Numbered from the stretch's first letter, positions 24,323 to 32,609 are shown. The stretch: 64,000 nt of DNA from Ensifer sp. BR816 (GCF_000378985.1 NZ_KB905370.1:248001-312000), one strand, 5' to 3'. Notes: generated by a model not told the origin, from the sequence alone. Program-made: numbers and translations.

Positions 24323-25456
24323 CTATAACAGCCCGCGTCTGGCGAGATTGCGCATCAGCGCTGCCGCCCCAAACCTCCAGGGCGGGCAATCGGTGGAAAG
24401 CCGCACTGTGTTGACGAGGCTGCCGAGGGCGGGGCTCGAGATCGTCACCACGTCGCCGATCTTGTGGGTAAAGCCCTGGCCCGGCTCGCCGCGGTCCTCG
24501 ACCGGCGCGAAGAGCGTTCCCATGAACAGCATCAGGCCGTCCGGATACTGGTGGTGCGGCCCGATCGTCTGGGCGACGAGGTCGAGCGGGTCGCGGCTGA
24601 TCTCCCGCATCGTGCTCGCCCCCTCCAGGCGAAAACCGTCCTGACCCTCGATCAGCAGATCGAGGTCCGCCTTGCGCACGTCGTCGATCGAATAGGTCTC
24701 GTCGAAGAGGCGAATGAAGGGCCCAATCGCGCAGGAGGCGTTATTGTCCTTGGCTTTGCCGAGAAGCAGCGCCGACCGCCCTTCGACGTCGCGCAGGTTG
24801 ACGTCGTTGCCGAGTGTCGCGCCCTTGGCGCGCCCGTCGGCGGAAACCGCAAGCACAATCTCCGGCTCAGGGTTGTTCCAGCGCGAAATCGGATGGAGGC
24901 CGACCGCGGCGCCCCAGCCGACCGACGAGAGCGGCTGGGCCTTGGTGAAGACCTCGGCATCGGGGCCGATGCCGACTTCGAGATATTGCGACCAGACGCC
25001 CTCCTCGATCAATGCTGCCTTGACTCCAGCGGCTTCCGGCGACCCGGCCTTCAGGTTTCTCAGGCTGTCGCCGATCAGCGTCGTCATCCGCGTGCGGATC
25101 GCCTCGGCCCTGGCGGCATCGCCGGCGGCGCGTTCCTCGATGACGCGCTCGATCATCGAACGGGCGAAAGTGACGCCGCAGGCCTTGACCGCCTGCAGGT
25201 CGCAAGGGGCGAGAAGGTGGATCTCGTCCCGGCGCGGCTCCGCCTTGGCCAGGACTGCCTCGAGGGATGCGATCGCTTCTCCGGAGGCCGAACGGACATA
25301 GGCGACGGGGTCGGCAAGATCGAGGAGGTCGCGCATTGTCGGCACCGCCTTCGAGGTGATGTCGATCAATACCCCCTCCCGGAGGGTTACCAGGCTCGGC
25401 CCCTCGACATCCGCGCGCCACGCCCGTCCCACGAAAGTCCCGCTTTCATAGCCCAT
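24323..25456 (-). CDS. fumarylacetoacetate hydrolase family protein
   Basis: From the ATG at 25456, which has GGAG six bases upstream, the product is 377 residues. It matches long FAH-family enzymes: LLAPCDLQAVKACGVTFARS, YLEVGIGPDAEVFTKAQPLS, WNNPEPEIVLAVSADGRAKG (the acidic metal-binding E-E pair) and TLGNDVNLRDVEGRSALLLG, with KDNNASCAIGPFIR. Such enzymes cleave or isomerise beta-keto acids in sugar-acid or aromatic catabolism. The true substrate is not evident. Alternative ATGs lie at 25462, 25468, 25486 and 25498. It is followed by the TonB-C-like gene. Confidence 0.85.
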   Translation of the reverse strand: MGYESGTFVGRAWRADVEGPSLVTLREGVLIDITSKAVPTMRDLLDLADPVAYVRSASGEAIASLEAVLAKAEPRRDEIHLLAPCDLQAVKACGVTFARSMIERVIEERAAGDAARAEAIRTRMTTLIGDSLRNLKAGSPEAAGVKAALIEEGVWSQYLEVGIGPDAEVFTKAQPLSSVGWGAAVGLHPISRWNNPEPEIVLAVSADGRAKGATLGNDVNLRDVEGRSALLLGKAKDNNASCAIGPFIRLFDETYSIDDVRKADLDLLIEGQDGFRLEGASTMREISRDPLDLVAQTIGPHHQYPDGLMLFMGTLFAPVEDRGEPGQGFTHKIGDVVTISSPALGSLVNTVRLSTDCPPWRFGAAALMRNLARRGLL

Positions 25457-25586
25457 GGTCATCTCCATCCCCCCGCTCTCGCTCATCCGCAATTCCATTA
25501 CGCATGCCCATCTGGTTTTTGCAGTCGAACCGCCTCGCTGTAAAGCACCTTCTGCCGGCCGAGGTGTGTTTCGAAAGGGCCGCAAC

Positions 25587-25611
25587 GGAACCTTGCAATA
25601 TCCTGCGCGTT
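25587..25611 (+). promoter_or_regulatory. candidate EcfG/RpoE2 general-stress promoter
   Basis: GGAAC-N16-CGTT (GGAAC at 25587-25591, CGTT at 25608-25611) matches the consensus of alphaproteobacterial EcfG sigma factors. It faces the gene at 25763, leaving a leader of about 145 bases. Confidence 0.5.
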
Positions 25612-25762
25612 TCTTCTTTCAGCGCCTTTCCATCTCCCATGGCGAGGCGGCCACTATACTTGAAATGGTCGAGCGCCCCTCCTTAAGTCATCGCTGATTT
25701 AGGGAATTCTGACCGCCAGATGCTGGCCCCGAAGGGACGCGGCCAGAAAGGATGTAACTACC

Positions 25763-26080
25763 ATGGACCCGCAGGACCAGTTGAAGGAACGGCCGCCGGT
25801 GGATCCGGTAACCGGACAGCCGGCACCGCCGCCCGAAGTGCCCGAAGCGCGCACGGGCCGCAGCACTTGGCCGTTGGTGGTCATCGTGCTTGCCGGTCTC
25901 GTGCTTGCGCTGATCGCCTGGTTGCCGGCCGAACTCACCAGAGACACAGAGGATATCCCGGCAACGACCTCCTCGACGACACAGGAGACGGCACCGGCCG
26001 CTCCGGAAGCGCAGCCACAGCCGGCACCGCCGCCACCTGAAGGAACGGCACCGCAGCCGCAGACTCCTCCGGCGCAGTGA
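25763..26080 (+). CDS. single-pass membrane protein with Pro/Ala-rich tail
   Basis: The 105-residue product has a Pro-rich start, one transmembrane helix (WPLVVIVLAGLVLALIAWLP) and a low-complexity tail rich in Pro, Ala, Gln and Thr (ETAPAAPEAQPQPAPPPPEG). The tail would lie in the periplasm if the N-terminus is inside, and may span the periplasm or bind the wall. No family is recognised. A GGAAC-type stress promoter lies upstream and a hairpin follows the stop. Confidence 0.65.
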   Translation: MDPQDQLKERPPVDPVTGQPAPPPEVPEARTGRSTWPLVVIVLAGLVLALIAWLPAELTRDTEDIPATTSSTTQETAPAAPEAQPQPAPPPPEGTAPQPQTPPAQ

Positions 26081-26097
26081 GGGCCGAGCAGGATTGC

Positions 26098-26121
26098 GGG
26101 CGGGGACACGCCTCCCCGCCC
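26098..26121 (+). terminator. hairpin after the Pro-rich membrane protein
   Basis: A perfect 9-bp stem (GGGCGGGGA / TCCCCGCCC) with a six-base loop lies 18 bases after the stop at 26080, followed by CTTTG only. Confidence 0.6.
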
Positions 26122-26202
26122 CTTTGACGGCGTTGAGTTCTGCCGATCCAACGCCGTGTCGCCTCGTGTTTTCAGCCCATTTCGACCAAGGTCACCAGGT
26201 TC

Positions 26203-26757
26203 ATGGACCAGATTCTTGCTGACATCCTCGTTGGAACGCGCACGCCCTATCCGGTGATCTTTGCTCGGCTGGGCGGCGCGATCCTGCTCGGCGCGCTCAT
26301 CGGTATCGAGCGGGAAAAACGACAGCGTCCGGCGGGCCTCAGGACACATATTCTCGTGAGTCTTGCTTCGGCGATCTTCGCGGTGGTCGCGATCGAAAGC
26401 GTGCATATGACCAGCCTGTCGGGCCCGGAGGTGCGCATCGACCCGATCCGTGTCGTCGAAGCGGTGACCGCGGGGGTCGCCTTCCTTGCCGCCGGCATGA
26501 TCGTGTTCTCCAAGGGGGAGATCAAAGGCCTGACGACGGGGGCCGGCATGTGGCTTGCCGGTGCCGTCGGCCTGTCGATCGGCTTCGGCTTCTGGTTGAT
26601 CGCCACCTTCGCCGCAGTCGCCAGCCTCGCCGTCCTGTTCATCCTGGGTCGATTGGAGGTGGCGCTGCAATGGAAGGCGCCCGACGGGACGGAGGCAGCG
26701 GATCGCCGGACCGACCATGCACCGGAGGCGCCTTCCGCGTCGAACAACCGAACTTGA
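26203..26757 (+). CDS. MgtC/SapB family membrane protein
   Basis: This 184-residue protein has about five transmembrane segments and the MgtC signature GALIGIEREKRQRPAGLRTH near the start, then TAGVAFLAAGMIVFSKGEIK with the conserved GLTTGAGMWLAGAVG motif. MgtC proteins modulate membrane energetics and survival in low magnesium or in hosts, in part by acting on F-ATP synthase. The last 25 residues are an extra polar tail. It stands alone between a hairpin and a convergent small gene. Confidence 0.9.
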   Translation: MDQILADILVGTRTPYPVIFARLGGAILLGALIGIEREKRQRPAGLRTHILVSLASAIFAVVAIESVHMTSLSGPEVRIDPIRVVEAVTAGVAFLAAGMIVFSKGEIKGLTTGAGMWLAGAVGLSIGFGFWLIATFAAVASLAVLFILGRLEVALQWKAPDGTEAADRRTDHAPEAPSASNNRT

Positions 26758-26814
26758 TGAGCAAGAGTATGCCGTACCGAATTGAGATGTTCGGGCGTTT
26801 GTCCGTAACGTCGT

Positions 26815-27060
26815 CTAGGCGGATCCGGCGGCAGTGAATGCCTGTGGGCGCCCAATCGGCGCCGCTGCTGCTTCGACCGGCCCTCTCCGCCTTAGGACGC
26901 CAAGCGCGGCCACCGCCCGCATGGCGTCCTCGGCCGTCGCAAATGTCCGGCCATCGAGCGTCCAGACGCTGTACTTGACGGCGACAAAGCGCAATTGCCC
27001 GTGGTCGGGCATCAGCACGCCCACGGCCTCGCCGGCGAATTCGATCGTCTGCTTGTTCAT
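26815..27060 (-). CDS. small conserved hypothetical protein
   Basis: The 81-residue product (MNKQTIEFAGEAVGVLMPDH, then LRFVAVKYSVWTLDGRTFAT and AEDAMRAVAAL) is compact with no signal. It looks like a small beta-alpha domain; the family is not recognised. A GGAAC-N16-TGTT sequence upstream suggests general-stress control. It lies 133 bases downstream of the oxidase gene at 27194 on the same strand. Confidence 0.55.
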   Translation of the reverse strand: MNKQTIEFAGEAVGVLMPDHGQLRFVAVKYSVWTLDGRTFATAEDAMRAVAALGVLRRRGPVEAAAAPIGRPQAFTAAGSA

Positions 27061-27129
27061 GGAAACCCTCCCTCGCCGCCTGGAGGCAAAGCACGAGCGC
27101 GCCGAATCCTCGCCTTCAGCCGCGAGGAA

Positions 27130-27154
27130 AACACCTCACGGCCGCATTGGTTCC
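27130..27154 (-). promoter_or_regulatory. candidate EcfG/RpoE2 general-stress promoter
   Basis: On the minus strand GGAAC (27154-27150), 16 bases, then TGTT (27133-27130). It faces the small gene starting at 27060, about 70 bases downstream. Confidence 0.45.
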
Positions 27155-27193
27155 GGTCGGGACGAAAAAATCTCTCCGTCGCCGAACAAGGCT

Positions 27194-28447
27194 TCAGGCG
27201 AGGAAGCGGTCCGGCCGGTAGGGAGCAAGGTCGATCACGGTCTTCTCGCCGGTCATCGCTTCCGCGAGCGCCCGGCCGGTGACCGGGCCGAGCGTCATGC
27301 CGTGGTGGGCGTGCCCGAAGGCCAACCACAGGCCCTCGTGCCTCGGCGCCTTGCCGATGATCGGCATCATGTCCGGCGTGCAGGGCCGCGCGCCCAGCCA
27401 CGGCTCCTCGTCTCGCCGTTCGGCAAGCGGGAAGAACTCGCGGGCGACGCGCTCCGCCCGCGTCAATTGGACGGGCGTTTTCGGCGCATCGCGCAGTGCG
27501 AATTCCGCCCCCGTCGTGAGGCGGATCCCGCGCAGCATCGGCGCCAGGAAATAGCCCTTCTCCGCGTCGAGCACCCAGTTGTTCAACTGAGCGCCATCCT
27601 TGGCGCCGTAGTGCATGTGATAGCCGCGCTTGACCGCAAGCGGAAAATGATAGCCGAGCTTGCGCGTCACCGTGTCGGCCCAAGGGCCGAGGGCAACCAC
27701 CACCTCGCGGGTTTCCAGCGGGCCATCCGGCGTCGCCACACGCCAGCCGGGCCCCTCCAGGATATGCTCGAGCGTTGCCGCGTCGCCGGAGACAAGCCGG
27801 CCGCCGAGCGACTGGAAATAGCCGAGATAGGCCTTGTTCAGGCTGTGCGGGTCGCGGATCGACCAGGGATCGCTCCAGCGCAAGCCGCCGGCCAGTTCCA
27901 CCTGGATCGACGGCTCGATGGCCTTCAACTCGCTGGTCGAAAGCTTCTGGTGGTTGACGCCGAATCCGGCGGAAAGCTTTTCGGCGTCCTTGTAGGCGGC
28001 GTCGCGCTCCTTCTCGGTGCGGAAGACCTTCATCCAGCCGTCCTTGCGGATGAGGTCGCCGGCGCCGGACGCATCGATCAGATCGCTGTGCTCGGCGATC
28101 GAGCTCTCGATCAGCGGTGCGTAGAGATGAGCGATCCGCCGATGCTGGGTGAAGCCCGAGTGCCACCAGTAGCGTGCCAGGAACGGCACCAGGCTCGGCA
28201 GCGCACGAAAGTGATAGCTGGCATCGATGGTATTGTTGAGCGCGTAGCGGAAAAGCGCGCCGAAATCATGCGGGAAGCCGTAGGGGAAGACACCCTCCCG
28301 CTGAATGAGGCCGGCATTGCCGTAAGAAGTCTCCTCGCCTGGGCCGCGGCGATCGAGAAGCACGACCGACTTGCCGCGCCGCGCCAGGTGAATGGCGCTC
28401 GAAATGCCGACGATCCCGGCGCCCAATACCACTACATCAGTTTTCAT
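27194..28447 (-). CDS. FAD-dependent D-amino-acid dehydrogenase-like oxidoreductase (DadA family)
   Basis: From the ATG at 28447 the protein has 417 residues. It opens with a Rossmann dinucleotide motif (VVVLGAGIVGISSAIHLARR) and has the DAO-family core: LLDRRGPGEETSYGNAGLIQ, LGPWADTVTRKLGYHFPLAV and a C-terminal FAD segment LWLAFGHAHHGMTLGPVTGR. DadA enzymes oxidise D-amino acids to keto acids and feed electrons to the quinone pool. Substrate could be a D-amino acid or an N-methyl or opine-type amine. It stands alone; no alanine racemase gene is adjacent. An upstream start to 28522 would overlap a hairpin and is not used. Confidence 0.85.
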   Translation of the reverse strand: MKTDVVVLGAGIVGISSAIHLARRGKSVVLLDRRGPGEETSYGNAGLIQREGVFPYGFPHDFGALFRYALNNTIDASYHFRALPSLVPFLARYWWHSGFTQHRRIAHLYAPLIESSIAEHSDLIDASGAGDLIRKDGWMKVFRTEKERDAAYKDAEKLSAGFGVNHQKLSTSELKAIEPSIQVELAGGLRWSDPWSIRDPHSLNKAYLGYFQSLGGRLVSGDAATLEHILEGPGWRVATPDGPLETREVVVALGPWADTVTRKLGYHFPLAVKRGYHMHYGAKDGAQLNNWVLDAEKGYFLAPMLRGIRLTTGAEFALRDAPKTPVQLTRAERVAREFFPLAERRDEEPWLGARPCTPDMMPIIGKAPRHEGLWLAFGHAHHGMTLGPVTGRALAEAMTGEKTVIDLAPYRPDRFLA

Positions 28448-28526
28448 AGACCTTTGCCCCCTGTCTCGCCCCAATGCATAGCCAAGCGAACGAGACGGGG
28501 CAAGCGACAGCGGTGCCGCCACGAAA

Positions 28527-28553
28527 ATGGGCGAGGCTCAAAGCCTCGCCCAT
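28527..28553 (-). terminator. terminator downstream of the DUF1328 gene
   Basis: A perfect 12-bp stem (ATGGGCGAGGCT / AGCCTCGCCCAT) with a three-base loop; on the minus strand it is followed by TTTCG. A second hairpin with an 11-bp stem lies at 28581-28608 (TGCGGAGCGGA / TCCGCTCCGCA). Both follow the DUF1328 gene. Confidence 0.65.
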
Positions 28554-28628
28554 ATGAAACAAAATGCCTCGGTAAGGAGGTGCGGAGCGGAGAGCATTCC
28601 GCTCCGCAAATCGGTTGTCATTCCGTCG

Positions 28629-28793
28629 TCACGTTCGTCGGAAGAGCCCCATGACGAGCGAGATCACCAGGAAGATCAGGAACAGGAAGAACAGGATCTG
28701 AGCGATTCCCGCCGAGGTACCGGCTATGCCGCCGAAGCCGAGAACACCGGCTATGATGGCGACCACAAGAAAGATGAGGGCATAGTAGAGCAT
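28629..28793 (-). CDS. DUF1328 (YtjA-type) small membrane protein
   Basis: This short gene encodes 54 residues: [40 protein letters not shown], then [14 protein letters not shown]. This is a close match to DUF1328 proteins, which have two membrane helices separated by [11 protein letters not shown]. The function is unknown, but in alphaproteobacteria such genes are frequently part of the general stress response. A GGAAC-N17-CGTT promoter lies 33 bases upstream, and AAGGAGATAG is a good ribosome site. Confidence 0.9.
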   Translation of the reverse strand: MLYYALIFLVVAIIAGVLGFGGIAGTSAGIAQILFFLFLIFLVISLVMGLFRRT

Positions 28794-28825
28794 GAGCTAT
28801 CTCCTTGCCTTGCAATTGAATTCCA

Positions 28826-28851
28826 AACGCTCTGCCGATCGCCTTTGTTCC
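28826..28851 (-). promoter_or_regulatory. EcfG/RpoE2-type general-stress promoter of the DUF1328 gene
   Basis: On the minus strand GGAAC (28851-28847), 17 bases, then CGTT (28829-28826), an exact match to the consensus. It is 33 bases from the start codon, an ideal distance. Confidence 0.75.
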
Positions 28852-29001
28852 GGTTGCGGTCCACGCGCCGTTAACCAGGCAGAAACCATGCGCTGAACCA
28901 AACGAAGCAAAATCAATCCGAAATTGCGATCCGGGCAATCACGTCAGGAACCTTCGCCACGGCTTGGCGTTCTCCGGGAAACAGCGTTCCTCGGGTTAGA
29001 G

Positions 29002-29196
29002 ATGAAGATTCCCTCGCGACATATACTCAAGACGGTGACAGCGATCACGCGGCACGAGGCGGATGCGAGCAATCACAATCTGCACATCGGCAGAACACTG
29101 CGTGAGCTCGAGATGCACACGCAGGAAAAGAGCAACGAGCGTCTCCAGTTCCTTCTCGACAGTCTGGACCAGTCCGAGCGCCGACGTCGCGACTAG
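29002..29196 (+). CDS. small hypothetical helical protein
   Basis: From the ATG at 29002 this is 64 residues (MKIPSRHILKTVTAITRHEA, then NHNLHIGRTLRELEMHTQEK), probably two helices, highly charged. No signal, no family recognised, and the ribosome site (TTAGAG) is weak. It may be real because composition is protein-like, but the evidence is slim. Confidence 0.4.
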   Translation: MKIPSRHILKTVTAITRHEADASNHNLHIGRTLRELEMHTQEKSNERLQFLLDSLDQSERRRRD

Positions 29197-29283
29197 GCGG
29201 GGCAGTCTCCCTCAGGGTAAGTCGTGCCGACAAGCGCTCGACGCCGCGCGGCAACAACCGGGCGTGGCGTCGCCGGCTCGCGC

Positions 29284-29308
29284 GGAACAAAAGGCGTTAA
29301 TCGGCGTT
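29284..29308 (+). promoter_or_regulatory. candidate EcfG/RpoE2 general-stress promoter
   Basis: GGAAC (29284-29288), 16 bases, CGTT (29305-29308), an exact consensus. The next recognised gene on this strand starts at 29554, so the leader would be about 240 bases, unless a short frame at 29359-29544 is translated; that frame is not convincing. Nothing else is recognised in 29197-29553. Confidence 0.6.
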
Positions 29309-29553
29309 CTGACAACAATAACGTGCGCCGCGGCGGCGCTGGTCGAAGGGAGATGGGAATGCAAGCCTTCGCTGCGCCTGATCAGAAGGTCCCCGCGGGA
29401 CCAGCCGCGCCGCGATTGCCGCTCGTCAACGGCGGTTCTGTGTCGGCCTTCCCACATCTCTTCGTCACCATCTTCATTCCGGCCCAGTTCGCCCGGACAA
29501 GTTCGCTTGCCCATACGCATTTACGGCAAACCAACCTCGGATAGGAAAGCACC

Positions 29554-29805
29554 ATGAAAAAGATCCTACTCGTCGCCAGCGTCATTCTTCCCCTCGCCGC
29601 CGCTTGCACGCAAACGGAAAAGGGCGCGGCGGTTGGCGCCGTTTCCGGTGGCATCATCGGTGGCGCCATCTCGAACGATGTCAGGGGGGCCGCAGTCGGT
29701 GCGGCGGTAGGCGGCGTTGCCGGCGCCCTTATCGGCCGCGCGAACGAACCTGGCTATTGTGTCTATCGCGACCGCTACGGTCGCCGTTATACGGCGCGTT
29801 GCTGA
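29554..29805 (+). CDS. glycine-zipper lipoprotein (OmpA-associated/YMGG type)
   Basis: This 83-residue protein has a lipoprotein signal (MKKILLVASVILPLAAACTQ) and then a long Gly/Ala zipper (GAAVGAVSGGIIGGAISNDV, GAAVGAAVGGVAGALIGRAN) and a basic end with Cys (YCVYRDRYGRRYTARC). Glycine-zipper segments insert in or pack against membranes. Such proteins are common stress-induced outer-membrane lipoproteins of rhizobia. GATAGGAAAGCACC before the ATG includes a good ribosome site. A GGAAC-type promoter lies about 250 bases upstream. Confidence 0.8.
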   Translation: MKKILLVASVILPLAAACTQTEKGAAVGAVSGGIIGGAISNDVRGAAVGAAVGGVAGALIGRANEPGYCVYRDRYGRRYTARC

Positions 29806-29931
29806 CGACCGGGTCCGCGAAGGCGGATTCGACGTCGCGTGATGGATTCTGCGAGCCTTCGGCCCTTCCTGCTGCAGGAGGGGCCGCGGGGATATGCCGT
29901 GTCCGCCACTTCCCTGTCACTCCTCCGCCCG

Positions 29932-30123
29932 TCACTCCTCCGATTGAGCCCTCTCCGCCTCGTCAAGGCGCCGGAGAAGGTCAATGAAGTGCTGCGGCAC
30001 AGGTTCGGCTTCGACAGCCTGATAGAGCGCCCGCAACTTGGAAGCGACTACGGTATTGGCATCATTATTCCCGGCGCCAGAGTCCAGCATGCCTCGCGCG
30101 CGCCCGTTGGAGCGATCATTCAT
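29932..30123 (-). CDS. nepR: NepR-family anti-sigma factor (RsiA2-like)
   Basis: The 63-residue product has a flexible start and a NepR core: ASKLRALYQAVEAEPVPQHF, IDLLRRLDEAERAQ. The two helices around EPVP-F-LL-LD hold the EcfG sigma factor (RpoE2 in Sinorhizobium) and are released when phosphorylated PhyR binds NepR instead. It is divergent from the PhyR-type gene at 30296. No ecfG gene is adjacent, unlike the primary rpoE2 locus; this fits the second pair (rsiA2/rsiB2) known in S. meliloti. GGAATTGAG before the ATG is a reasonable ribosome site. Confidence 0.88.
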   Translation of the reverse strand: MNDRSNGRARGMLDSGAGNNDANTVVASKLRALYQAVEAEPVPQHFIDLLRRLDEAERAQSEE

Positions 30124-30295
30124 TTCTCAATTCCACGCACCGAAGGCTGAAATCCCACGGCTGTTTTCCATTCGTATGTCCAGCCCGCAAACTGTTTCCT
30201 TGAATTCGGAAGACGTGCGCACGACATTGACGTATCCTGCATCACGCCACCGCCCATAATTGGGACGTTACGCACAATAGTTTAGGAAGGCCTAA

Positions 30296-31093
30296 ATGTC
30301 ACTTTCCACCAGGATCGCGCCACATCTTCCTTATCTCAGGCGTTACGCCCGCGCCGTCACCGGTTCGCAGGCGGCGGGCGATGCCTATGTCGCCGCCATG
30401 CTGGAGGCACTGATTGACGACATCGGCCTTTTCCCTTCGGCATCGAACGATCGAATAAGCCTGTACAAGCTTTTCTGCTCCCTTTTTGACAAGCTGAACG
30501 TCGATCGGGCCCATTTGACCTCGCCGTTTGCCTGGGAACAGAAAGCCGCTACCAATCTCTCGCTGATCGCGCCGGCGCCGCGCCAGGCCTTCCTGCTGAT
30601 CTCCGTCGAAGGGTTCTCAAGCGGCGAAGCGGCTGAAATCCTGTCGGTCGATCAAGGCGCGTTCGCCAAGCTTCTGGCCAGTGCCTCGCAAGAGATTTCG
30701 CGCCAGGTGGCCACCGACATCATGATCATCGAAGACGAACCGCTCATCGCCATGGACATCGAGGACATGGTGACGAGCCTGGGGCATCGGGTTACCGGCA
30801 TTGCCCGCACGCATCGCGAGGCAATCGATATCTATCGACAGACTTCGCCCAAGATGGTTCTCGCAGATATCCAGCTCGCCGACGGGAGCTCCGGCATCGA
30901 CGCGGTCAACGACATCCTGATGCAGGAGGCTGTCCCGGTGATCTTCATCACCGCCTTCCCGGAGCGGTTGCTGACCGGCAAAAAGCCGGAGCCGGCCTTC
31001 CTCGTCACGAAGCCTTTCAATCCGGAGATGGTCAAGGCGCTGATCAGCCAGGCGCTGTTCTTCGACGAGCAGGCGCACGCGGGCAGCCGCTAG
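30296..31093 (+). CDS. phyR: PhyR-family anti-anti-sigma response regulator (RsiB2-like)
   Basis: This 265-residue protein has an N-terminal sigma-like domain (residues 1-135; region 2-like RIAPHLPYLRRYARAVTGSQ and region 4-like LISVEGFSSGEAAEILSVDQ) that mimics EcfG, and a C-terminal receiver domain. The phospho-acceptor is Asp191 (LADIQLADG), with acidic residues at IIEDE and the conserved KPF near the end. On stress it is phosphorylated, binds NepR and frees the sigma factor. Start 30296 follows AGGAAGGCCTAA. It is divergent from nepR with 172 bases between them. No HWE kinase is adjacent. Confidence 0.93.
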   Translation: MSLSTRIAPHLPYLRRYARAVTGSQAAGDAYVAAMLEALIDDIGLFPSASNDRISLYKLFCSLFDKLNVDRAHLTSPFAWEQKAATNLSLIAPAPRQAFLLISVEGFSSGEAAEILSVDQGAFAKLLASASQEISRQVATDIMIIEDEPLIAMDIEDMVTSLGHRVTGIARTHREAIDIYRQTSPKMVLADIQLADGSSGIDAVNDILMQEAVPVIFITAFPERLLTGKKPEPAFLVTKPFNPEMVKALISQALFFDEQAHAGSR

Positions 31094-31104
31094 ACTAGAT
31101 CATT

Positions 31105-32232
31105 TCATCCGGGCAATTGCGGTTCCGGCGGAGGCTCGCGCAGCTGCTCGAAAATGGTCATGGCGATCAGCGAGAGCGGCATGGCGAGGATCGCCCCGAC
31201 TGCTCCCCACATCCACGTCCAAAACAGGATGGCGATGAAGATCAGGAAGGGATTGACTTCGAAGCGTTGTCCCAGGATCGCCGGGACGACCAGGTTTTCC
31301 ATGGCAAGATGGATGAGGAAGAAGGCGGCCGCCGGAGCGAGCGCCATGACCAGGGCATCATGGGCCATCATGCCTCCGACAATCAGCGATAGCGTCATGA
31401 ACGTGACGCCAAGATAGGGAATGAAGCTCGAGACGAAAGCGAAGAGCCCCCACAGAGGCGGCATCGGCAGGCCGCCGACCAGCGCGATCATCATGGTGAA
31501 ACCGCCCAGCGCCAGGTAGATAAGGCTGGCCGTCGAGAAATATCGCGTCAGCCCATCTTCGAGGGCATTCATGATCCGGATCGCGCTGAGGCGGCCCTCG
31601 CGGCTGGGGAATGCGAGGATGATCGTGCTGCGCAATTGGACGCGGCCGAGCAGGAATAGGACCAGCGCCGCCAGAAAGATCAGCGTCTGAATCAATGCCG
31701 GCGTAATGCTCGCCGCGGCGGCTCCCAGAAACGGGCCGGCATTCTTGACGATGACGTCCGCGAAGGCGTCGGCGCCGACGCTCCGCGCTAGTGCGATCCT
31801 GCCCCACTCGAAACGCTCGATGAAAGGCAGGATACGTTCCACCACGCTTTCGGCGAGCCTCGGCGCCTCGCCCGCCAGCCCGGTGATGGGCCCCAGAAGC
31901 GCATTGACCAGAGACGAGAGCCCGAGCACGAAGACCAGCGCCAGCAAAAGGCCACCAAGCATGGGCGGAAGCCCGAAGCGCGTCAGTTCGTCGGCTGCCC
32001 TGCCGAGAACGATTCCGACGACGATGGCAAAGGCGATGGGCATGAGAATCGCCGCCATCGCATAGACGACGGTCGAACAAGCGACGACGAACAACCCGAC
32101 GACGCTCCAGGCGACGAGGAGATCCATCCCGTCGCGTTTTCGAGGCGCCATGTTCGTCGCCTTTGCCAAGGCGATTTCTCTTTCGGCGTTGCGCTTGCGG
32201 CTACGGACTGCCGCCACATTCTTTGGGTCCAT
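31105..32232 (-). CDS. AI-2E family transporter (PerM-type)
   Basis: The product of 375 residues has about seven transmembrane segments with the family's central long polar loop. Motifs typical of AI-2E/PerM are seen: AFVSSFIPYLGVTFMTLSLI and the C-terminal FLIHLAMENLVVPAILGQRF followed by FEVNPFLIFIAILFWTWMWG. Members export small molecules or, in some bacteria, exchange sodium for protons. A highly basic 35-residue N-terminus precedes the first helix. Starts upstream to 32316 are possible but less likely. It converges with the phyR gene, 11 bases apart. Confidence 0.85.
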   Translation of the reverse strand: MDPKNVAAVRSRKRNAEREIALAKATNMAPRKRDGMDLLVAWSVVGLFVVACSTVVYAMAAILMPIAFAIVVGIVLGRAADELTRFGLPPMLGGLLLALVFVLGLSSLVNALLGPITGLAGEAPRLAESVVERILPFIERFEWGRIALARSVGADAFADVIVKNAGPFLGAAAASITPALIQTLIFLAALVLFLLGRVQLRSTIILAFPSREGRLSAIRIMNALEDGLTRYFSTASLIYLALGGFTMMIALVGGLPMPPLWGLFAFVSSFIPYLGVTFMTLSLIVGGMMAHDALVMALAPAAAFFLIHLAMENLVVPAILGQRFEVNPFLIFIAILFWTWMWGAVGAILAMPLSLIAMTIFEQLREPPPEPQLPG

Positions 32233-32379
32233 CGGCGCGCCTTTTCCAACCGCTTCCAGCCACTCTGCCCTCGAAACCCCGCCGCACGCCCGGGTGCCTT
32301 GAACCGGCGGCCGCAACGCAGGTCCGCAAGCCTGGGCCGAGTAGTGGAGAAGCGCCCGCCGGTCTCGGCGGCCTCGACG

Positions 32380-32550
32380 TCAATGCTTCTCGGGCGGGAA
32401 TATGTGGAGCGTCACGGACAGCAGCCCCAGCCCCACAAGGATGATCAACAAAGTCGAGGCCACATCTTCCGAGGTCCGCGGGAAAAGGCCGAATCCCAGA
32501 ACCACCCCGGCAATCAGCAGCAAGCAAAGCCGCGGCAGCCAATAGAGCAT
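32380..32550 (-). CDS. small two-helix membrane protein
   Basis: An ATG at 32550, preceded by GTGGAGGAATTGCCC, opens 56 residues: MLYWLPRLCLLLIAGVVLGF, then TSEDVASTLLIILVGLGLLS, VTLHIFPPEKH. Two membrane helices are joined by a short polar loop. The family is not recognised, but the layout resembles DUF1328-type stress proteins. A perfect GGAAC-N17-CGTT promoter lies 34 bases upstream, which argues that it is real and stress-induced. Confidence 0.65.
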   Translation of the reverse strand: MLYWLPRLCLLLIAGVVLGFGLFPRTSEDVASTLLIILVGLGLLSVTLHIFPPEKH

Positions 32551-32583
32551 GGGCAATTCCTCCACTGTGCGGAACGATCGATA

Positions 32584-32609
32584 AACGCTTTCGAGATGCG
32601 AATCGTTCC
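32584..32609 (-). promoter_or_regulatory. EcfG/RpoE2-type general-stress promoter
   Basis: On the minus strand GGAAC (32609-32605), 17 bases, CGTT (32587-32584), an exact match at 34 bases from the start codon of the small membrane protein at 32550. Confidence 0.75.

Noticed and set aside
26834..28654. 606-codon plus-strand frame opposite the DadA-like gene
   Set aside because: Antisense of a recognised FAD enzyme; no homology-like features.
29359..29544. 62-codon frame after the GGAAC promoter at 29284
   Set aside because: The composition is not protein-like and the Shine-Dalgarno match is only moderate, so I did not call it; it remains a possible leader ORF.
30124..30295. EcfG promoter search between nepR and phyR
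   Set aside because: No GGAAC-N16/17-GTT was found on either strand in this gap, so autoregulation of this pair through EcfG is not supported by sequence.
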